From the NCBI RefSeq assembly GCF_002022665.1, contig NZ_CP019788.1:62001-126000 (forward strand): 64,000 bases of DNA, written 5' to 3'. Position 1 is the first letter of the stretch. Each line of letters opens with the position of its first letter. Of the stretch, positions 18,763 to 29,447 are shown piece after piece. The notes under the pieces were generated by a model. That model made no database searches and was not told where the DNA came from. It saw only the letters and a program-made list of their open reading frames with translations. The translations under genes and the position numbers were made by a program. Source of the DNA: Bartonella sp. JB63. GTDB lineage: Bacteria; Pseudomonadota; Alphaproteobacteria; Rhizobiales; Rhizobiaceae.

Positions 18763-19168
18763 TTTACACTTTAGAAAGGTTTTGTTTTCTATAAATTGAA
18801 ACAAGATTATTCTAATAATTTTAGCATACTTCCTTACTTATGAAGAAATTATTTCGTTATTGCAGGATTTTTTCCGATTTAGTTAAAGAGTTTGAAGGAA
18901 AAAAATCACTATTTTTGCAATTGAGCAAAAGAATTTTATTTCAAAGTTTTATTTTAGCTAATGGATAAAAGTAGGCGTGATTGAAGGATATGAAATTCAA
19001 GTTATCATGCAGATCATCTGATATTATTTAAGCATAGAGAAAGTAAAAATTGTATATTTTTATTGTCGTTTCTAAGAGACTTCTATAAATGTGAGAGATA
19101 TAACCATTGGAGACAGTGTTTTTTTTTGTACTTAATGGAGAATTAAAGAATGATATAGGAGAGATAGA
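18763..19168. other. AT-rich intergenic region
   Basis: About 400 bases between rsmD and the patatin gene. I see no ORF above background, RNA gene or strong terminator. Confidence 0.4.
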
Positions 19169-20001
19169 GTGAAAATTGGTTTGGCATTTGGTGGTGGAGG
19201 GGCTCGTGGTTTAGGCCATCTCCCAATTATTGGGGCTCTTAAGGATTTGGGTTTGAAACCAAATGCTGTTGCAGGATCTTCTATCGGTTCTATAGTGGGT
19301 GCTGGTGTAGCTTCTCGAATGACAGAGACTGATTGGAAAGAGTATTGTTTGTCAACTTTTTCTAACTCAAGTGATATTTTGAAGCGTTTATGGTCTTTAA
19401 TGCCGACGTCATGGAAAGAGTTTTGGGAGTCCAGTTTGAATCTTTTTCAATTTAATTTGGAGTTAATTTTAGAGAATTTTTTACCATTGAATTTTCCACG
19501 AGATTTTTGTGCGTTAGAAATTCCTTTTTGTGCTGTAGCTTCAAATTTAAAAACAGCAGAGATGGTTGTTATCCAAGAGGGGGATTTACGTTCTGCTTTA
19601 GCAGCTTCTTCTGCTATTCCTGGTTTATTTAAGCCTGTTTTGCGTAATCATGATTTTTTGATTGATGGAGCGGTTTGTAATCCAGTACTTTTTGATTGTT
19701 TTACTGAACCAGTTGATCTTTCAATTGGTATTGATGTTACGGGACTTCCGATTATTGAATATAAAATGGACGTTTTTCGGTTTCTGAAAGCTTTATTGCT
19801 GCAGGTATTGTAGGACAACAAGCACTTGTGAGAGCGCGTCTGCAGTGTGCAACGTTAGATCTTTTATTATGTCCTCCTGTTGATGGAATCAAAATTTTAA
19901 ATTTTTTTGAAGTCAAAGAAATTTTACAACGTATAGAGCCTTTTCGTGAAAAAGCTAAGAGGCAAATTTCTGAATTAGTTGAAAGAAAAATAGTGCATTA
20001 A
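19169..20001 (+). pseudogene. Patatin-like phospholipase, frameshifted near the C-terminus
   Basis: Lipid acyl hydrolase of the patatin/RssA family. The catalytic parts are all in the first frame: oxyanion loop AFGGGGARGLGHL at the N-terminus, nucleophile Ser in AGSSIGSIVGAG, and Asp in LIDGAVCNP. That frame stops at 19813 after 214 residues. The family-like sequence resumes in another frame with VSESFIAAGIVGQQALVRA and runs to the stop at 20001. The break sits at five T (19773-19777), where one more T would restore a protein of about 277 residues. The truncated product could keep the catalytic dyad but lacks the C-terminal ~70 residues. True mutation and base-calling error cannot be separated here. 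Start: GTG after GGAGAGATA. Confidence 0.8.
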
Positions 20002-20100
20002 TGGCACATAACTTTTAACTATGAATAGACAAGAATTATATTTTTCATTTAAAATTTCTTATCAAGATAAATTAATTACTATTTAAGGGATATCTATAAA

Positions 20101-21429
20101 ATGAACAAAAAACAGCTTGATAAAGCTAGTTCGTTGGTTGAAGCAGCAAAACGTTCTGGAGCAGATGCTGCTGATGCTGTTGTTATCCACTCAAATTCTG
20201 TTTGTGTAGCAGTTCGTCTTGGCAAAGTAGAATCAACGGAAGCTTTAGAAAGTGATGATTTTACATTAAGGGTTTTTGTTGGCAAAAAGGTGGCAAGTGT
20301 TTCTGCTAATTTTGTTGTTGACCCGCGAGAATTAGCAGAGCGTGCTATTGCAATGGCTAAGGTTTCACCTGATAATTTATTTGAAGGTTTGGCAGATAAA
20401 GAGTGTTTAGTTACTCATCCTAAGGATCTTGATCTTTTTGATAATTTTACTCCAAAAAGTCATTTTTTAACAGAAGATGCTTTGCAGATAGAAGCAGCAG
20501 CTCTTGATGTAAAGGGCGTGAGTAATTCTGGTGGTGCGGCAACAGCTTATGGAAAAAGTGGGTTTATTCTTGTCAATAGTGATGGTTTTTATGGATCTTA
20601 TCATTCCAGCTATTTTTCGCGTTCTTGCAGCGCACTCGCTGGTGAGGGGACAGAAATGGAACGAGATTATGATTATACAACGGCTTTACATTTCTCTGAT
20701 TTAGAACCAGCGGATACGATAGGTAGAAATGCCGGATTAGGTGCAGTTCGACGTTTGGGAGCAGTTCGCCCAGAAACTGGGGTTGTGAGTGTTGTTTTTG
20801 ATCCGCGTGTAGCTCGTGGAATCGCTAGTCATATTGCATCTATGGTTAATGGAGCGTCGATTGCTCGCAAAACAAGTCTTTTGCAAAATTTAAAGGGGGA
20901 AAGGGTTATGAAGTCTGATATTAATGTGATGGATCAACCCTTAAGATTACGCGGAAATGCTTCTCGTCCTTTTGATGGTGAAGGGGTCGAAGGACATACA
21001 CTGAATATTATTGAAAATGGTGTTCTAAGAAACTGGCTGCTTTCATCATCTTCAGCTCGTGAATTGGGGCTTAAAACAAATGGTCATGGTGTGCGTTCTG
21101 CATCGCTTGTTCAGCCGGCAAGCACTAATTTTTCTATTGAACCAGGTTTGATATCACCTCGTGATATGATAAAAAGTGTGCAAAATGGTTTTTATGTGAC
21201 AGAACTATTTGGGCATGGTGTTGATTTTATTACGGGAAAATATAGCCGTGGAGCTTCTGGTTTTTGGATTGAAAATGGGGAAATCACTTATCCGGTGAGT
21301 GAAGTAACATTAGGTTCTGATTTGCTTCACATGTTAGCGCATTTAACACCTGCAAATGATATTGATCGACGTTATAGTACGTCAGCACCGACATTATTAA
21401 TTGAAGGAATGATACTTGCAGGAAAATAA
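20101..21429 (+). CDS. pmbA: TldE/PmbA metalloprotease-family protein
   Basis: PmbA (TldE) partners TldD in a heterodimeric protease known from microcin B17 maturation and CcdA degradation. The 442 residues cover the family; the TldD metal-binding HExxxH motif is not present, which places this as the PmbA/TldE subunit. Recognisable segments include DDFTLRVFVGKKVASVS near the N-terminus, GVVSVVFDPRVARGIASHI in the middle and SRGASGFWIENGEITYPVSE near the C-terminus. The following gene overlaps its end by 14 bases, so they form an operon. The tldD partner is not in this window. Confidence 0.92.
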   Translation: MNKKQLDKASSLVEAAKRSGADAADAVVIHSNSVCVAVRLGKVESTEALESDDFTLRVFVGKKVASVSANFVVDPRELAERAIAMAKVSPDNLFEGLADKECLVTHPKDLDLFDNFTPKSHFLTEDALQIEAAALDVKGVSNSGGAATAYGKSGFILVNSDGFYGSYHSSYFSRSCSALAGEGTEMERDYDYTTALHFSDLEPADTIGRNAGLGAVRRLGAVRPETGVVSVVFDPRVARGIASHIASMVNGASIARKTSLLQNLKGERVMKSDINVMDQPLRLRGNASRPFDGEGVEGHTLNIIENGVLRNWLLSSSSARELGLKTNGHGVRSASLVQPASTNFSIEPGLISPRDMIKSVQNGFYVTELFGHGVDFITGKYSRGASGFWIENGEITYPVSEVTLGSDLLHMLAHLTPANDIDRRYSTSAPTLLIEGMILAGK

Positions 21430-22219
21430 TGCACATTATTATTCTGATTTAGATCTTTTGCTCGATGTTTGTTGGAAGGCAGGAGATTTATCAATGAAGT
21501 ATTTTGGATGTGAGCTGGATGTTTGGTTTAAAGATGGCAATTCACCAGTCAGTGAAGCAGATGTTGCAGTAGATGTCTTTTTAAAAGAAAAACTTCTTGG
21601 TGCGCGTCCAAATTATGGCTGGATTTCAGAAGAAACAGAAGATAATAGAGGGCAAGCTACTTATAAACGTTGTTTTGTAGTTGATCCTATTGATGGGACT
21701 CGTGGTTTTCTTTCCGGGAGTATTGATTGGTGTATTTCTGTAGCTATTATTGAGAATGGCCGTCCTGTTGTAGGTGTTTTACAGTGTCCTGCTAAAGGTG
21801 ATATATATGCTGCTATGACTGGGGAAGGAGCAACATTGAATGGCGTAAGACTGCCCCTTTTAAGATCTAAAACTAATCAAAAATATAGGGTTTCGATTGA
21901 TCAATCGATTGCTCAAAGATTACCATATGATTTTTACAATCGAATCAGTTTTTTTCGTTATATTCCTTCTCTTGCTTACCGTGTTGTTCTTGTTGCTCAA
22001 GGTAAAATTGATATTGTGTTGGTTCGGCCAAATTGCCATGATTGGGATATTGCCGCTGCTGATCTTGTTTTGCAGGAATGTGGTGGACGTTTTATGTCAC
22101 TTAAGGCGCCATTTATTTCTTATGGGATTGAATTTTCTCAAGATAGTTTTTTAGTTGCTGGTGAAAATAATTGCTGTCAAAATATGATAAATGTTGTTCG
22201 TCAAGCAAAGTTAGTTTAA
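21416..22219 (+). CDS. Inositol monophosphatase-family phosphatase (CysQ-like)
   Basis: Metal-dependent phosphatase of the IMPase/FBPase/CysQ superfamily; rhizobial homologues beside pmbA are annotated as 3'(2'),5'-bisphosphate nucleotidase. The 267 residues show the signature FVVDPIDGTRGFLSGS (metal-binding Asp residues), SEETED upstream of it and the C-terminal CHDWDIAAADLVLQECGG. The start is a TTG inside the end of pmbA (14-base overlap); no in-frame ATG occurs until residue 27, inside the first conserved helix, so the TTG is preferred. Substrate, PAP or inositol phosphates, cannot be told from the sequence. Confidence 0.87.
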   Translation: MQENNAHYYSDLDLLLDVCWKAGDLSMKYFGCELDVWFKDGNSPVSEADVAVDVFLKEKLLGARPNYGWISEETEDNRGQATYKRCFVVDPIDGTRGFLSGSIDWCISVAIIENGRPVVGVLQCPAKGDIYAAMTGEGATLNGVRLPLLRSKTNQKYRVSIDQSIAQRLPYDFYNRISFFRYIPSLAYRVVLVAQGKIDIVLVRPNCHDWDIAAADLVLQECGGRFMSLKAPFISYGIEFSQDSFLVAGENNCCQNMINVVRQAKLV

Positions 22220-22263
22220 TCGAATAAAAACATATTAAATTTTTAAATGATACGGAGGCAAAT

Positions 22264-22509
22264 ATGGCTAAAGTCAACGAAAAGAGGCAATTTTTGCATC
22301 TTGTATTTGGTGGAGAATTGAAAAATCTGAGTGATAATCAATTTAAAGATCTCAGTAATTTAGATGTGGTTGGTATTTTTCCGGATTATCAATCAGCCCA
22401 AGAAGCATGGCGGACAAAAGCACAAAGTAGCGTAGACAACGCGTTACAGCGTTATTATGTTGTGCCTTTACATCAGCTTCTTGACCATGAAACAAACAAT
22501 TTATCATAA
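22264..22509 (+). CDS. DUF4170 protein
   Basis: An 81-residue alphaproteobacterial protein of unknown function. It matches the DUF4170 pattern: LHLVFGGELKNLSDNQFKDL, VVGIFPDYQSAQEAWRTKAQ and RYYVVPLHQLLD. GGAGGC precedes the ATG. It lies between the IMPase-like gene and the lipid A/Kdo genes, an arrangement seen in Rhizobiales. It is small, soluble and has no signal sequence. Confidence 0.85.
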   Translation: MAKVNEKRQFLHLVFGGELKNLSDNQFKDLSNLDVVGIFPDYQSAQEAWRTKAQSSVDNALQRYYVVPLHQLLDHETNNLS

Positions 22510-22584
22510 AGTTTAAATATTCAATCATTATTTTCCTTTTTATGAGAATATCAAAATATTGGATTTGCTAGATTTAATATCAGG

Positions 22585-23340
22585 ATGAAAGAAACTTTTT
22601 ACAAGAAAAAAGATAGCGCTTTAAAAAGATTTTGGCGAAATAATCGTCATTCATTGATGAAAACATGGTTTGTGAAAGTTTTTGTTGTGTGGATTTTGAC
22701 GAACTATTTGCGTTTTGTTTATTGGACGAATCTGCGTTTAAAAAATTCAGATGATATTAAAAAAGTATATAATGCTTATAATCCATTTATTATAACCTTT
22801 TGGCATGGACGTCATATTATGGGGCCTTTTTTATGTTCTCAAGGCGAAGAGGTTATTGCTATGTTTTCTCGTTCTGCTGATGCAGAAATAAATGCACAAT
22901 TGGCCCAAAAATTAGGGCTTGGAATTGTTCGTGGCTCAGGAGGACGCAGTAAAACGCATCATGTTCATAAAGGGGGAGCACGAGCATTGTTAACACTTAA
23001 AAATGCTCTTAAATCTGGTAAAACAGTTGCTATGATTGCAGATATCCCGTGTGGAAAAGCACGTGAGTCTGGAAAAGGAATTATTTTATTAGCTAAATTA
23101 TCTGGTCGTCCTATTATACCTTGTGTGTATGCATTTTCGCGAGAAAAAATTCTTGAAAAAACATGGGATAAAACTGCAATTCCACTTCCTTTTGGACGTT
23201 CAATTGTTCTCACAGGTGAAGCCTTATTTGTTTCTAAGGATGCAGATGATTCTTTGTTAGAAGAAAAACGTATACAATTAACGAACGTGATGAATCATTT
23301 GACGAATGAAGCTTACAGTTATCTCAAAACAAGAAAATGA
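22585..23340 (+). CDS. DUF374 lysophospholipid acyltransferase-family protein
   Basis: A 251-residue DUF374 protein, related to LPLAT acyltransferases. It contains ITFWHGRHIMGPFL (the His of the acyltransferase box), IVRGSGGRSKTHHVHKGGAR, MIADIPCGKARESGKGIILLA and a hydrophobic N-terminal segment (VKVFVVWILTNYLRFVYW) that may anchor it at the inner membrane. It directly precedes waaA and lpxK, 10 bases apart from waaA, so a role in lipid A or envelope lipid acylation is a reasonable inference. The acyl acceptor is unknown. Confidence 0.82.
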   Translation: MKETFYKKKDSALKRFWRNNRHSLMKTWFVKVFVVWILTNYLRFVYWTNLRLKNSDDIKKVYNAYNPFIITFWHGRHIMGPFLCSQGEEVIAMFSRSADAEINAQLAQKLGLGIVRGSGGRSKTHHVHKGGARALLTLKNALKSGKTVAMIADIPCGKARESGKGIILLAKLSGRPIIPCVYAFSREKILEKTWDKTAIPLPFGRSIVLTGEALFVSKDADDSLLEEKRIQLTNVMNHLTNEAYSYLKTRK

Positions 23341-23350
23341 GGGGTTTTAA

Positions 23351-24661
23351 ATGACGGAATTAAAGGCACGTGTGGCTCTTTCAGTCTATCGAATAGTTGG
23401 TTTTTGTTTGCACCCTTTGGTACCTTTTTATTTGTTTTTTAGGGCGATGCGTGGAAAAGAGGAGCGAGGGCGCCAAAAAGAACGTTTGGGGAAAAGTCAA
23501 AAAGTGCGTCCTCAAAGTCCATTAATTTGGTTTCATGCAGCGAGCGTTGGAGAAACAATAGCTCTTTTGCCACTTATTAATTACGTTTTATCTTTAAAAA
23601 TACAAGTATTGCTGACAACATGTACTGTGACATCTTCTACTTTTATCAAGAAGCAGTTTGGCAATCGATTAATTCATCAATATGCTCCGCTGGATTTAGA
23701 ATTAGCTGTGCGTCATTTTATTGGTCATTGGAAGCCTGATTTGGCATTGATCTGTGAATCAGAGATTTGGCCTTTACGTATTAAAGAACTTGCTAAAATG
23801 CGCATTCCACAGATTTTAGTTAATGCTCGTATGTCGGAAAATTCTTTTAAGGCTTGGCACAAAAGACTCTTTCTTGCTAAACATATTTTCAAACATATTG
23901 ATGTGGCTATTGGTCAAAATGAAACAGATGTAACTTATTACCATACACTTGGTGTAAAATCAGTGGCAGTTTCTGGAAATCTTAAGGCTGAGGTTTGCCC
24001 GATTGAGGATCAGGAATTGCTTGCGCATTATTGTAAGGCTATTGGTGATCGACCAGTTTGGGCAGCTGTTTCAACCCATGAAGGAGAAGAGAGGATTGCT
24101 TTTGAAGTTCATAAAATTCTCAAGGGTCATCTTCCAAATTTATTAACGATTATCGTTCCTCGTCATCCTGAACGTTCAAAAGATATTATCAAGGTGTGTG
24201 GTTATGAGAATTTGCGTTGTGTTCTTAGAAGTAGTAATATTGCTCCAGATATGGATACGGATATTTTGTTAGGAGATACAATTGGAGAAATGGGTCTTTT
24301 TCTTTGTTTATCGAAAGTTGCTTTCATTGGTAAATCGTTGTGTAACTATGGTGGGCATAATCCATTAGAGCTTGCTTTGCTTAGGGTGGCTATTTTAACG
24401 GGACCTCATGTTGCAAATTTTCAAAATACGTTTGAGCAATTTTTATCCTGTGATGCAGCATATATAGTTGAAGATACAATGCAACTTGCTATACAAGTGA
24501 ATAAATTCTTAACAAATGAAACACTACGAAAAGAGATGGTCGATAAGGCTTATGAAGTGGTAACAAGTATGGCTGGTGCACTTGAGTGTACATTAAAGAT
24601 CCTTGATCCGTTTTTGCAGCCACTTGTGATAAAGACAGGTTTAAGACAGTGTCAAAAATAG
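23351..24661 (+). CDS. waaA: 3-deoxy-D-manno-octulosonic acid (Kdo) transferase WaaA
   Basis: GT30 glycosyltransferase that adds Kdo from CMP-Kdo to the lipid A precursor at the inner-membrane face. The product is 436 residues, with an N-terminal hydrophobic segment ([16 protein letters not shown]), then [18 protein letters not shown] with the conserved Glu, [19 protein letters not shown], and a C-terminal nucleotide-sugar region including [18 protein letters not shown]. It is preceded by the DUF374 gene and overlaps lpxK by 13 bases, forming a lipid A/Kdo operon. Confidence 0.95.
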   Translation: MTELKARVALSVYRIVGFCLHPLVPFYLFFRAMRGKEERGRQKERLGKSQKVRPQSPLIWFHAASVGETIALLPLINYVLSLKIQVLLTTCTVTSSTFIKKQFGNRLIHQYAPLDLELAVRHFIGHWKPDLALICESEIWPLRIKELAKMRIPQILVNARMSENSFKAWHKRLFLAKHIFKHIDVAIGQNETDVTYYHTLGVKSVAVSGNLKAEVCPIEDQELLAHYCKAIGDRPVWAAVSTHEGEERIAFEVHKILKGHLPNLLTIIVPRHPERSKDIIKVCGYENLRCVLRSSNIAPDMDTDILLGDTIGEMGLFLCLSKVAFIGKSLCNYGGHNPLELALLRVAILTGPHVANFQNTFEQFLSCDAAYIVEDTMQLAIQVNKFLTNETLRKEMVDKAYEVVTSMAGALECTLKILDPFLQPLVIKTGLRQCQK

Positions 24662-25686
24662 GCATGCATATTTGTTCTCCGCGTTTTTGGTGGAAAAGTA
24701 AAAGTTTTTGGCGTTTTTTATTGGCACCAATTTCTGAGGTTTATGGTTATTTTGCACGATGTCGTATGGAAAGAGAGCCTCTTGCTATTGATTTGCCAGT
24801 TTTGTGTGTTGGAAATTTTACATTAGGGGGGACAGGTAAAACTCCTGTTGTTATTGCATTCGCTCAAGTGGCCAAGGAACTTGGTTTAATACCTGGTATT
24901 GTATCACGTGGTTATGGTGGAAGTGTCAAAAGAGTGCACCTCGTTGATATTAAACGTGATAATGCTCGTGATGTTGGTGATGAGTCGCTTTTGCTTGCAC
25001 GTCATGCTTTTGTTGCCGTATCCCCTGATCGTTATGCAGCAGCACAACGGCTTAAAGAAAAGGGATGTAATTTTATTTTAATGGATGATGGTTTTCAAAG
25101 TCGTCGTCTTTATATGGATTATGCGTTGCTTGTTGTGGATGCGATGCGTGGTTTTGGTAATAAAGCTGTTTTTCCAGCGGGCCCTTTGCGTGCACCGTTA
25201 AAAACACAATTATCTTTGATGGATAGTGTTTTAGTTATTGGCTGTTTGGATGAGAGTGATGATGTGGCTCTTTTTGTTGCAAGTACTGGAAAACCTTTGT
25301 ATTATGCGCGTCTTAAATCGCTAGTTGATGATGAAGTTGCTGGAAAATCTTTTTTGGCATTTGCAGGTATTGGTAATCCAGATAAATTTTTCAAATCCAT
25401 TAAGGAAATGTCTGGTCATGTTGTGCAAACTTATTCTTATCCCGATCACTATTTTTTTACAGCTACGGATCTAAAGAATTTAGCACGGAAGGCCAAAACC
25501 CATAATCTGTGGCTGAGTACGACTGCTAAGGATTATATACGTATACAGGATAGTGATTTACATAAAAGCATAGAAAAACTTATTGTCTTTGATGTCAAAG
25601 CTGATTTTGTTCAAAGGGATTTTTGCCGTATACTCCTTGAGGAAGCTATTGCTCGTTTTAAGAAACGAAATATCGCCTTTAGCTGA
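24649..25686 (+). CDS. lpxK: Tetraacyldisaccharide 4'-kinase LpxK
   Basis: Membrane-associated kinase that phosphorylates the 4' position of the lipid A disaccharide. The product is 345 residues from the GTG at 24649. An ATG at 24664 is an alternative that would shorten it by five residues. Walker A lies in [20 protein letters not shown]; further marks are [21 protein letters not shown] and [20 protein letters not shown]. The 13-base overlap with waaA supports translational coupling. Confidence 0.95.
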   Translation: MSKIGMHICSPRFWWKSKSFWRFLLAPISEVYGYFARCRMEREPLAIDLPVLCVGNFTLGGTGKTPVVIAFAQVAKELGLIPGIVSRGYGGSVKRVHLVDIKRDNARDVGDESLLLARHAFVAVSPDRYAAAQRLKEKGCNFILMDDGFQSRRLYMDYALLVVDAMRGFGNKAVFPAGPLRAPLKTQLSLMDSVLVIGCLDESDDVALFVASTGKPLYYARLKSLVDDEVAGKSFLAFAGIGNPDKFFKSIKEMSGHVVQTYSYPDHYFFTATDLKNLARKAKTHNLWLSTTAKDYIRIQDSDLHKSIEKLIVFDVKADFVQRDFCRILLEEAIARFKKRNIAFS

Positions 25687-25722
25687 TAAATTTAAGGCAC
25701 ATGAATGCTATTTCAAGATTTC

Positions 25723-25962
25723 TTATAGGCTTTTATGGTTTTTTAGTAATTGACTAAGGTGTCGATTACACTCAAGTTCGCGCTGATAAGATAATTCACA
25801 ACTAGCATATGCTTCTTGACGCTGATGATTCCAGTATTTTAGATCGTCAATAGGGATTTTTTGTCCACTAACTGCACAAACAGTATAAGTTCCGTATTTA
25901 AGAATTTTATAACTGTTATTAAAATAATGAATTTTTGCTTCGCATTCGTTATGAAAGAACAT
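25723..25962 (-). CDS. DUF2093 protein
   Basis: A 79-residue protein of the alphaproteobacterial DUF2093 family: AKIHYFNNSYKILKYGTYTV, CAVSGQKIPIDDLKYWN and RQEAYASCELSY. CAVSG retains one Cys of a possible metal-binding knuckle. It is encoded convergent with lpxK and lies downstream of mutL on the same strand, as in related genomes. Function unknown. Confidence 0.8.
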   Translation of the reverse strand: MFFHNECEAKIHYFNNSYKILKYGTYTVCAVSGQKIPIDDLKYWNHQRQEAYASCELSYQRELECNRHLSQLLKNHKSL

Positions 25963-26082
25963 ATTTTATGGGCCCTTTTTATGTACTTATGAAAAAATAA
26001 TGCATATAAAATGTTAGAGATATTTTATAGAGTTGAACTTAAATGAAGCAAGTAATTTTTAGCTAGAAGAGTTCATGAATTT

Positions 26083-27921
26083 TTATTTTCTACCAAAAAG
26101 GCGTTCTATGTCAGTGAGTTTAAGTTCAATATAAGTAGGGCGTCCGTGATTACATGTGCCTGAATTAGGTGTTGCTTCTATTTGTCGTAAAAGCGCATTC
26201 ATTTCTTCAGGATGCAAAACACGTCCTGAACGTATTGAACTATGACAGGCCATAGTTGCCGCAACATGATCAAGCATTCCTTTTAAATTATCTACTGTAT
26301 CATATTCAGCTGCTTCATCGGCAAGATCTTTGATTAAAGCTTTTACATTAATTTTTCCTAACATAGAAGGTGTTTCGTATACAGCAATTGCATCAATTCC
26401 AAAGGATTCAATTCCTAATCCAAATTTTTTCAAAGCATCTTTGTGAGATAAAAGGCACGTTGCATCTTCTTCAGAGAGTTCTACAATTTCAGGAATGAGT
26501 AATAACTGTGAAGGAAGTGGTTTACAATACAGAGCATTTTTAAGTGCTTCATAAACTAGTCTCTCGTGAGCAGCATGCTGATCCACAATGATAAGACTAT
26601 CTTGAGTTTGAGCGACAATATAGTTTTTATGGATTTGGGCTCTTGCAGCTCCTAATGGATAATGTAATTCTTCTGATGTTGATATGTTGATTGTGGCCCG
26701 TGTATCACCACTTGGAGTGCTAAGAGGCTCCATAATAGGAATCGTATCTTCTTGTAAATCAATAGAACTATTTATATCTAATGGTCTATGAAATATTGAT
26801 GTGAGCTCTGGTTCAAGATAACGTGGTTGTGCACCATGAGAAAAAGGTTGATGCATTTTTAAAGTTTTTAGAGGTTGTGTTCGAAATGCGGCTAACATTG
26901 CTTCAGATCCTGTTGAAGTAGGACGAATACCAATTTGATGCAATGCTTCATGGATTGCTCCAATGATTAAACCACGAATTAGATTTGGATCACGAAATCG
27001 TACGTCCATTTTTGTCGGATGCACATTGACGTCTACATCAGTGGGCGGTAAATTAATAAAAAGAATGGCTACAGCATGACGATCTCGAGCGATAACATCA
27101 GCATATGCTCCTCGGATTGCTCCCCATAAAAATTTATCACGCACTGGGCGCCCATTAACATAAGCAAATTGATGAAGGCTGTTACTGCGATTAAAAGATG
27201 GCAAACCGACAAAACCAGTTAGATGAACAGATTCACGTTTAGCATCAAGGGTAAGACTGTTTGGAGCAAATTCTTTTCCCATAATTTGGGTAATACGTTG
27301 TAATTGTCCTTTGGTATTTTGTTCCATAGCAGGGAATTCCATGGGTACCCGATCTATACCTGCAAGAGAAAAACGGATATTTGGAAAGGCGATTGCAATT
27401 CGTTTAATTGTATCAGTGATAGAATTTGTTTCGGCACGATCAGATTTCATAAACTTCAGTCGTGCTGGTGTAATAAAAAAGAGATCACGAACTTCAACAA
27501 TAGTTCCAGGATTAGCAGCAGAGGGTTTTGGTCCTTCAATTTTCCCCGCATTAACAATAATTTCAGCTGCGCTATCGGAATTTTGTGTTCGTGAGATTAG
27601 TTTAAGTTTTGAAACAGAAGCAATAGAGGGCAATGCTTCTCCACGGAAACCAAGGAAACAAATATTATGTACATCATCAGTAATTTTAGATGTACAATGA
27701 CGAGAAATTGCTAAAGTTAACTGATCTTCTGGAATACCGCAGCCATTGTCACTCACTCTTATCAGGCTTTTTCCGCCATTTGCTATGACAATCTCGATAC
27801 GACTTGCTCCTGCATCAATAGCATTTTCAACAAGCTCTTTAACAACATTAGCAGGTCGTTCAATAACTTCACCCGCTGCAATTTGATTAATAATAGTTTC
27901 GCTAAGATGACGTATAATCAT
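26083..27921 (-). CDS. mutL: DNA mismatch repair protein MutL
   Basis: Couples MutS mismatch recognition to strand removal. The 612 residues have the GHKL ATPase domain (about 1-330) with [26 protein letters not shown] and [15 protein letters not shown], a variable linker, and a C-terminal dimerisation domain. The endonuclease motif DQHA-x2-E-x4-E is present as [12 protein letters not shown], with supporting [15 protein letters not shown] and a terminal FGR. This is therefore the nicking type of MutL found in bacteria without MutH. It is encoded alone on the minus strand. Confidence 0.97.
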   Translation of the reverse strand: MIIRHLSETIINQIAAGEVIERPANVVKELVENAIDAGASRIEIVIANGGKSLIRVSDNGCGIPEDQLTLAISRHCTSKITDDVHNICFLGFRGEALPSIASVSKLKLISRTQNSDSAAEIIVNAGKIEGPKPSAANPGTIVEVRDLFFITPARLKFMKSDRAETNSITDTIKRIAIAFPNIRFSLAGIDRVPMEFPAMEQNTKGQLQRITQIMGKEFAPNSLTLDAKRESVHLTGFVGLPSFNRSNSLHQFAYVNGRPVRDKFLWGAIRGAYADVIARDRHAVAILFINLPPTDVDVNVHPTKMDVRFRDPNLIRGLIIGAIHEALHQIGIRPTSTGSEAMLAAFRTQPLKTLKMHQPFSHGAQPRYLEPELTSIFHRPLDINSSIDLQEDTIPIMEPLSTPSGDTRATINISTSEELHYPLGAARAQIHKNYIVAQTQDSLIIVDQHAAHERLVYEALKNALYCKPLPSQLLLIPEIVELSEEDATCLLSHKDALKKFGLGIESFGIDAIAVYETPSMLGKINVKALIKDLADEAAEYDTVDNLKGMLDHVAATMACHSSIRSGRVLHPEEMNALLRQIEATPNSGTCNHGRPTYIELKLTDIERLFGRK

Positions 27922-28244
27922 ATTTAAATTTTAACAAGCTTCCTTTTTACTGTATAGAACTTTGAACTAATAATAATATTTATCAACTTTTACGCAAGGA
28001 AAAAGCTGAAAATATATTCTAGGAGTGAGGTATATAAGCTTTTAGTAAAAAGTTATCGATGATGGATATCCAGAGTTCCTCCTATTAGTGAATGCTTTGC
28101 CGAATGCCGTTTTATAGTTTAAAGTCATTAATTGTGATTGTGAACCAAATTATTAAATTAAGAATAGAATCATTTTGTTATCTTTGAAAAGGCTTGCCTC
28201 GATCAATAATACCAGTAAAAAGAGATAAAAAGACGGAAGGCAAT
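27922..28244. other. Divergent intergenic region mutL / dcd
   Basis: About 320 AT-rich bases between two divergent genes; it should hold both promoters. An in-frame upstream extension of dcd reaches 28194 but lacks a good ribosome site. Nothing else recognised. Confidence 0.4.
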
Positions 28245-29333
28245 ATGATGCGTATGAATGGTATTCTTGCAGATAGTGATATACGAGCTTTAGTTAACAA
28301 TGGTACTGTTAATGCTATTTACTCGCTTGATAAGGATCAAATACAACCTGCAAGTCTTGATTTACGTTTGGGGGATAAGGCATATCGTATACGGGCTTCT
28401 TTTATGCCAGGGCTTGATGCGAAAGTTATTGATAAACTTGAACGATTAAAGCTGCACGAATTTGATTTGCAAGATGGAGCGGTTTTAGAAACGGGTTGTG
28501 TTTATATCGTTCCTCTTTTGGAAAATTTAGCTTTACCGAAAGTTCTTTCTGCGGTTGCTAATCCAAAAAGTTCTACGGGACGATTGGATGTTTTTACCCG
28601 TGTGATTTCAGATTATGCTCAGGAATTTGATAAAATTTGTATAGGTTATCATGGGCCACTTTATCTTGAAATTAGTCCACGAACATTTCCGATTTTGGTT
28701 CGTACAGGGTCGCGTTTATCACAACTTCGATTTCGTAAGGGACATAGTTATTTAAAAGAAGTTGAATTGTACGATTTGCATAAAAATGAAATGCTTGTAT
28801 CTGATGATACTCCTAATATTAATGATGATGGTATTGGAATTTCCATTAATTTAGAAGGTAATGAAAACGGACTTATGGGGTATCGTGGTAAACGTCATAC
28901 CGGTGTTATTGATATTGATAAAAGCGCTATTGCTCATATTTTAGATTTTTGGGAACCTATTTACGATCATGGAACAAGAGAAATTGTTCTTGATCCCCAT
29001 GAATTTTATATTTTAGCTTCAAGAGAAGCTATTCATGTTCCTCCCTTTTATGCTGCTGAAATGAAACCATTTGATCCCTTAGTTGGAGAATTTAGAGTGC
29101 ATTATGCAGGTTTTTTTGATCCAGGATTTGGGAATATGGAAATAAGTAGAAAAGGAGCACGTGCAGTCTTAGAAGTGCGGAACCACGAAGTTCCATTTAT
29201 CTTAGAGCATGGCCAAATTATCGGCCGCTTGGTTTATGAACATATGCTTAATCGGCCAATGAAACTTTATGGGGGTGATATTGGTTCACATTATCAAGAA
29301 CAAGGATTAAAATTATCTAAGCATTTTAAATGA
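28245..29333 (+). CDS. dcd: 2'-deoxycytidine 5'-triphosphate deaminase (long rhizobial form)
   Basis: Deaminates dCTP to dUTP for thymidylate synthesis. This is the long alphaproteobacterial form (362 residues; DCD family), in which two dUTPase-like halves are joined. The N-terminal half has GILADSDIRALV, IQPASLDLRLGDKAYRI and VANPKSSTGRLDVFTRVISD; the C-terminal half has HEFYILASREAIHVPP and a second dUTPase-like VHYAGFFDPGFGN. The ATG pair at 28245/28248 follows GGAAGGCAAT and matches the family start; the frame upstream to 28194 is not needed. Confidence 0.92.
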   Translation: MMRMNGILADSDIRALVNNGTVNAIYSLDKDQIQPASLDLRLGDKAYRIRASFMPGLDAKVIDKLERLKLHEFDLQDGAVLETGCVYIVPLLENLALPKVLSAVANPKSSTGRLDVFTRVISDYAQEFDKICIGYHGPLYLEISPRTFPILVRTGSRLSQLRFRKGHSYLKEVELYDLHKNEMLVSDDTPNINDDGIGISINLEGNENGLMGYRGKRHTGVIDIDKSAIAHILDFWEPIYDHGTREIVLDPHEFYILASREAIHVPPFYAAEMKPFDPLVGEFRVHYAGFFDPGFGNMEISRKGARAVLEVRNHEVPFILEHGQIIGRLVYEHMLNRPMKLYGGDIGSHYQEQGLKLSKHFK

Positions 29334-29447
29334 GTTTATCACAATATAGATTTTAATAAATTTTGATAAAATATATACAAGAGATTTATCTTTTTAAAAA
29401 GCTTTTTATATTTTATCTGGAGTAATGGTATTACATAGGGTGTTACT

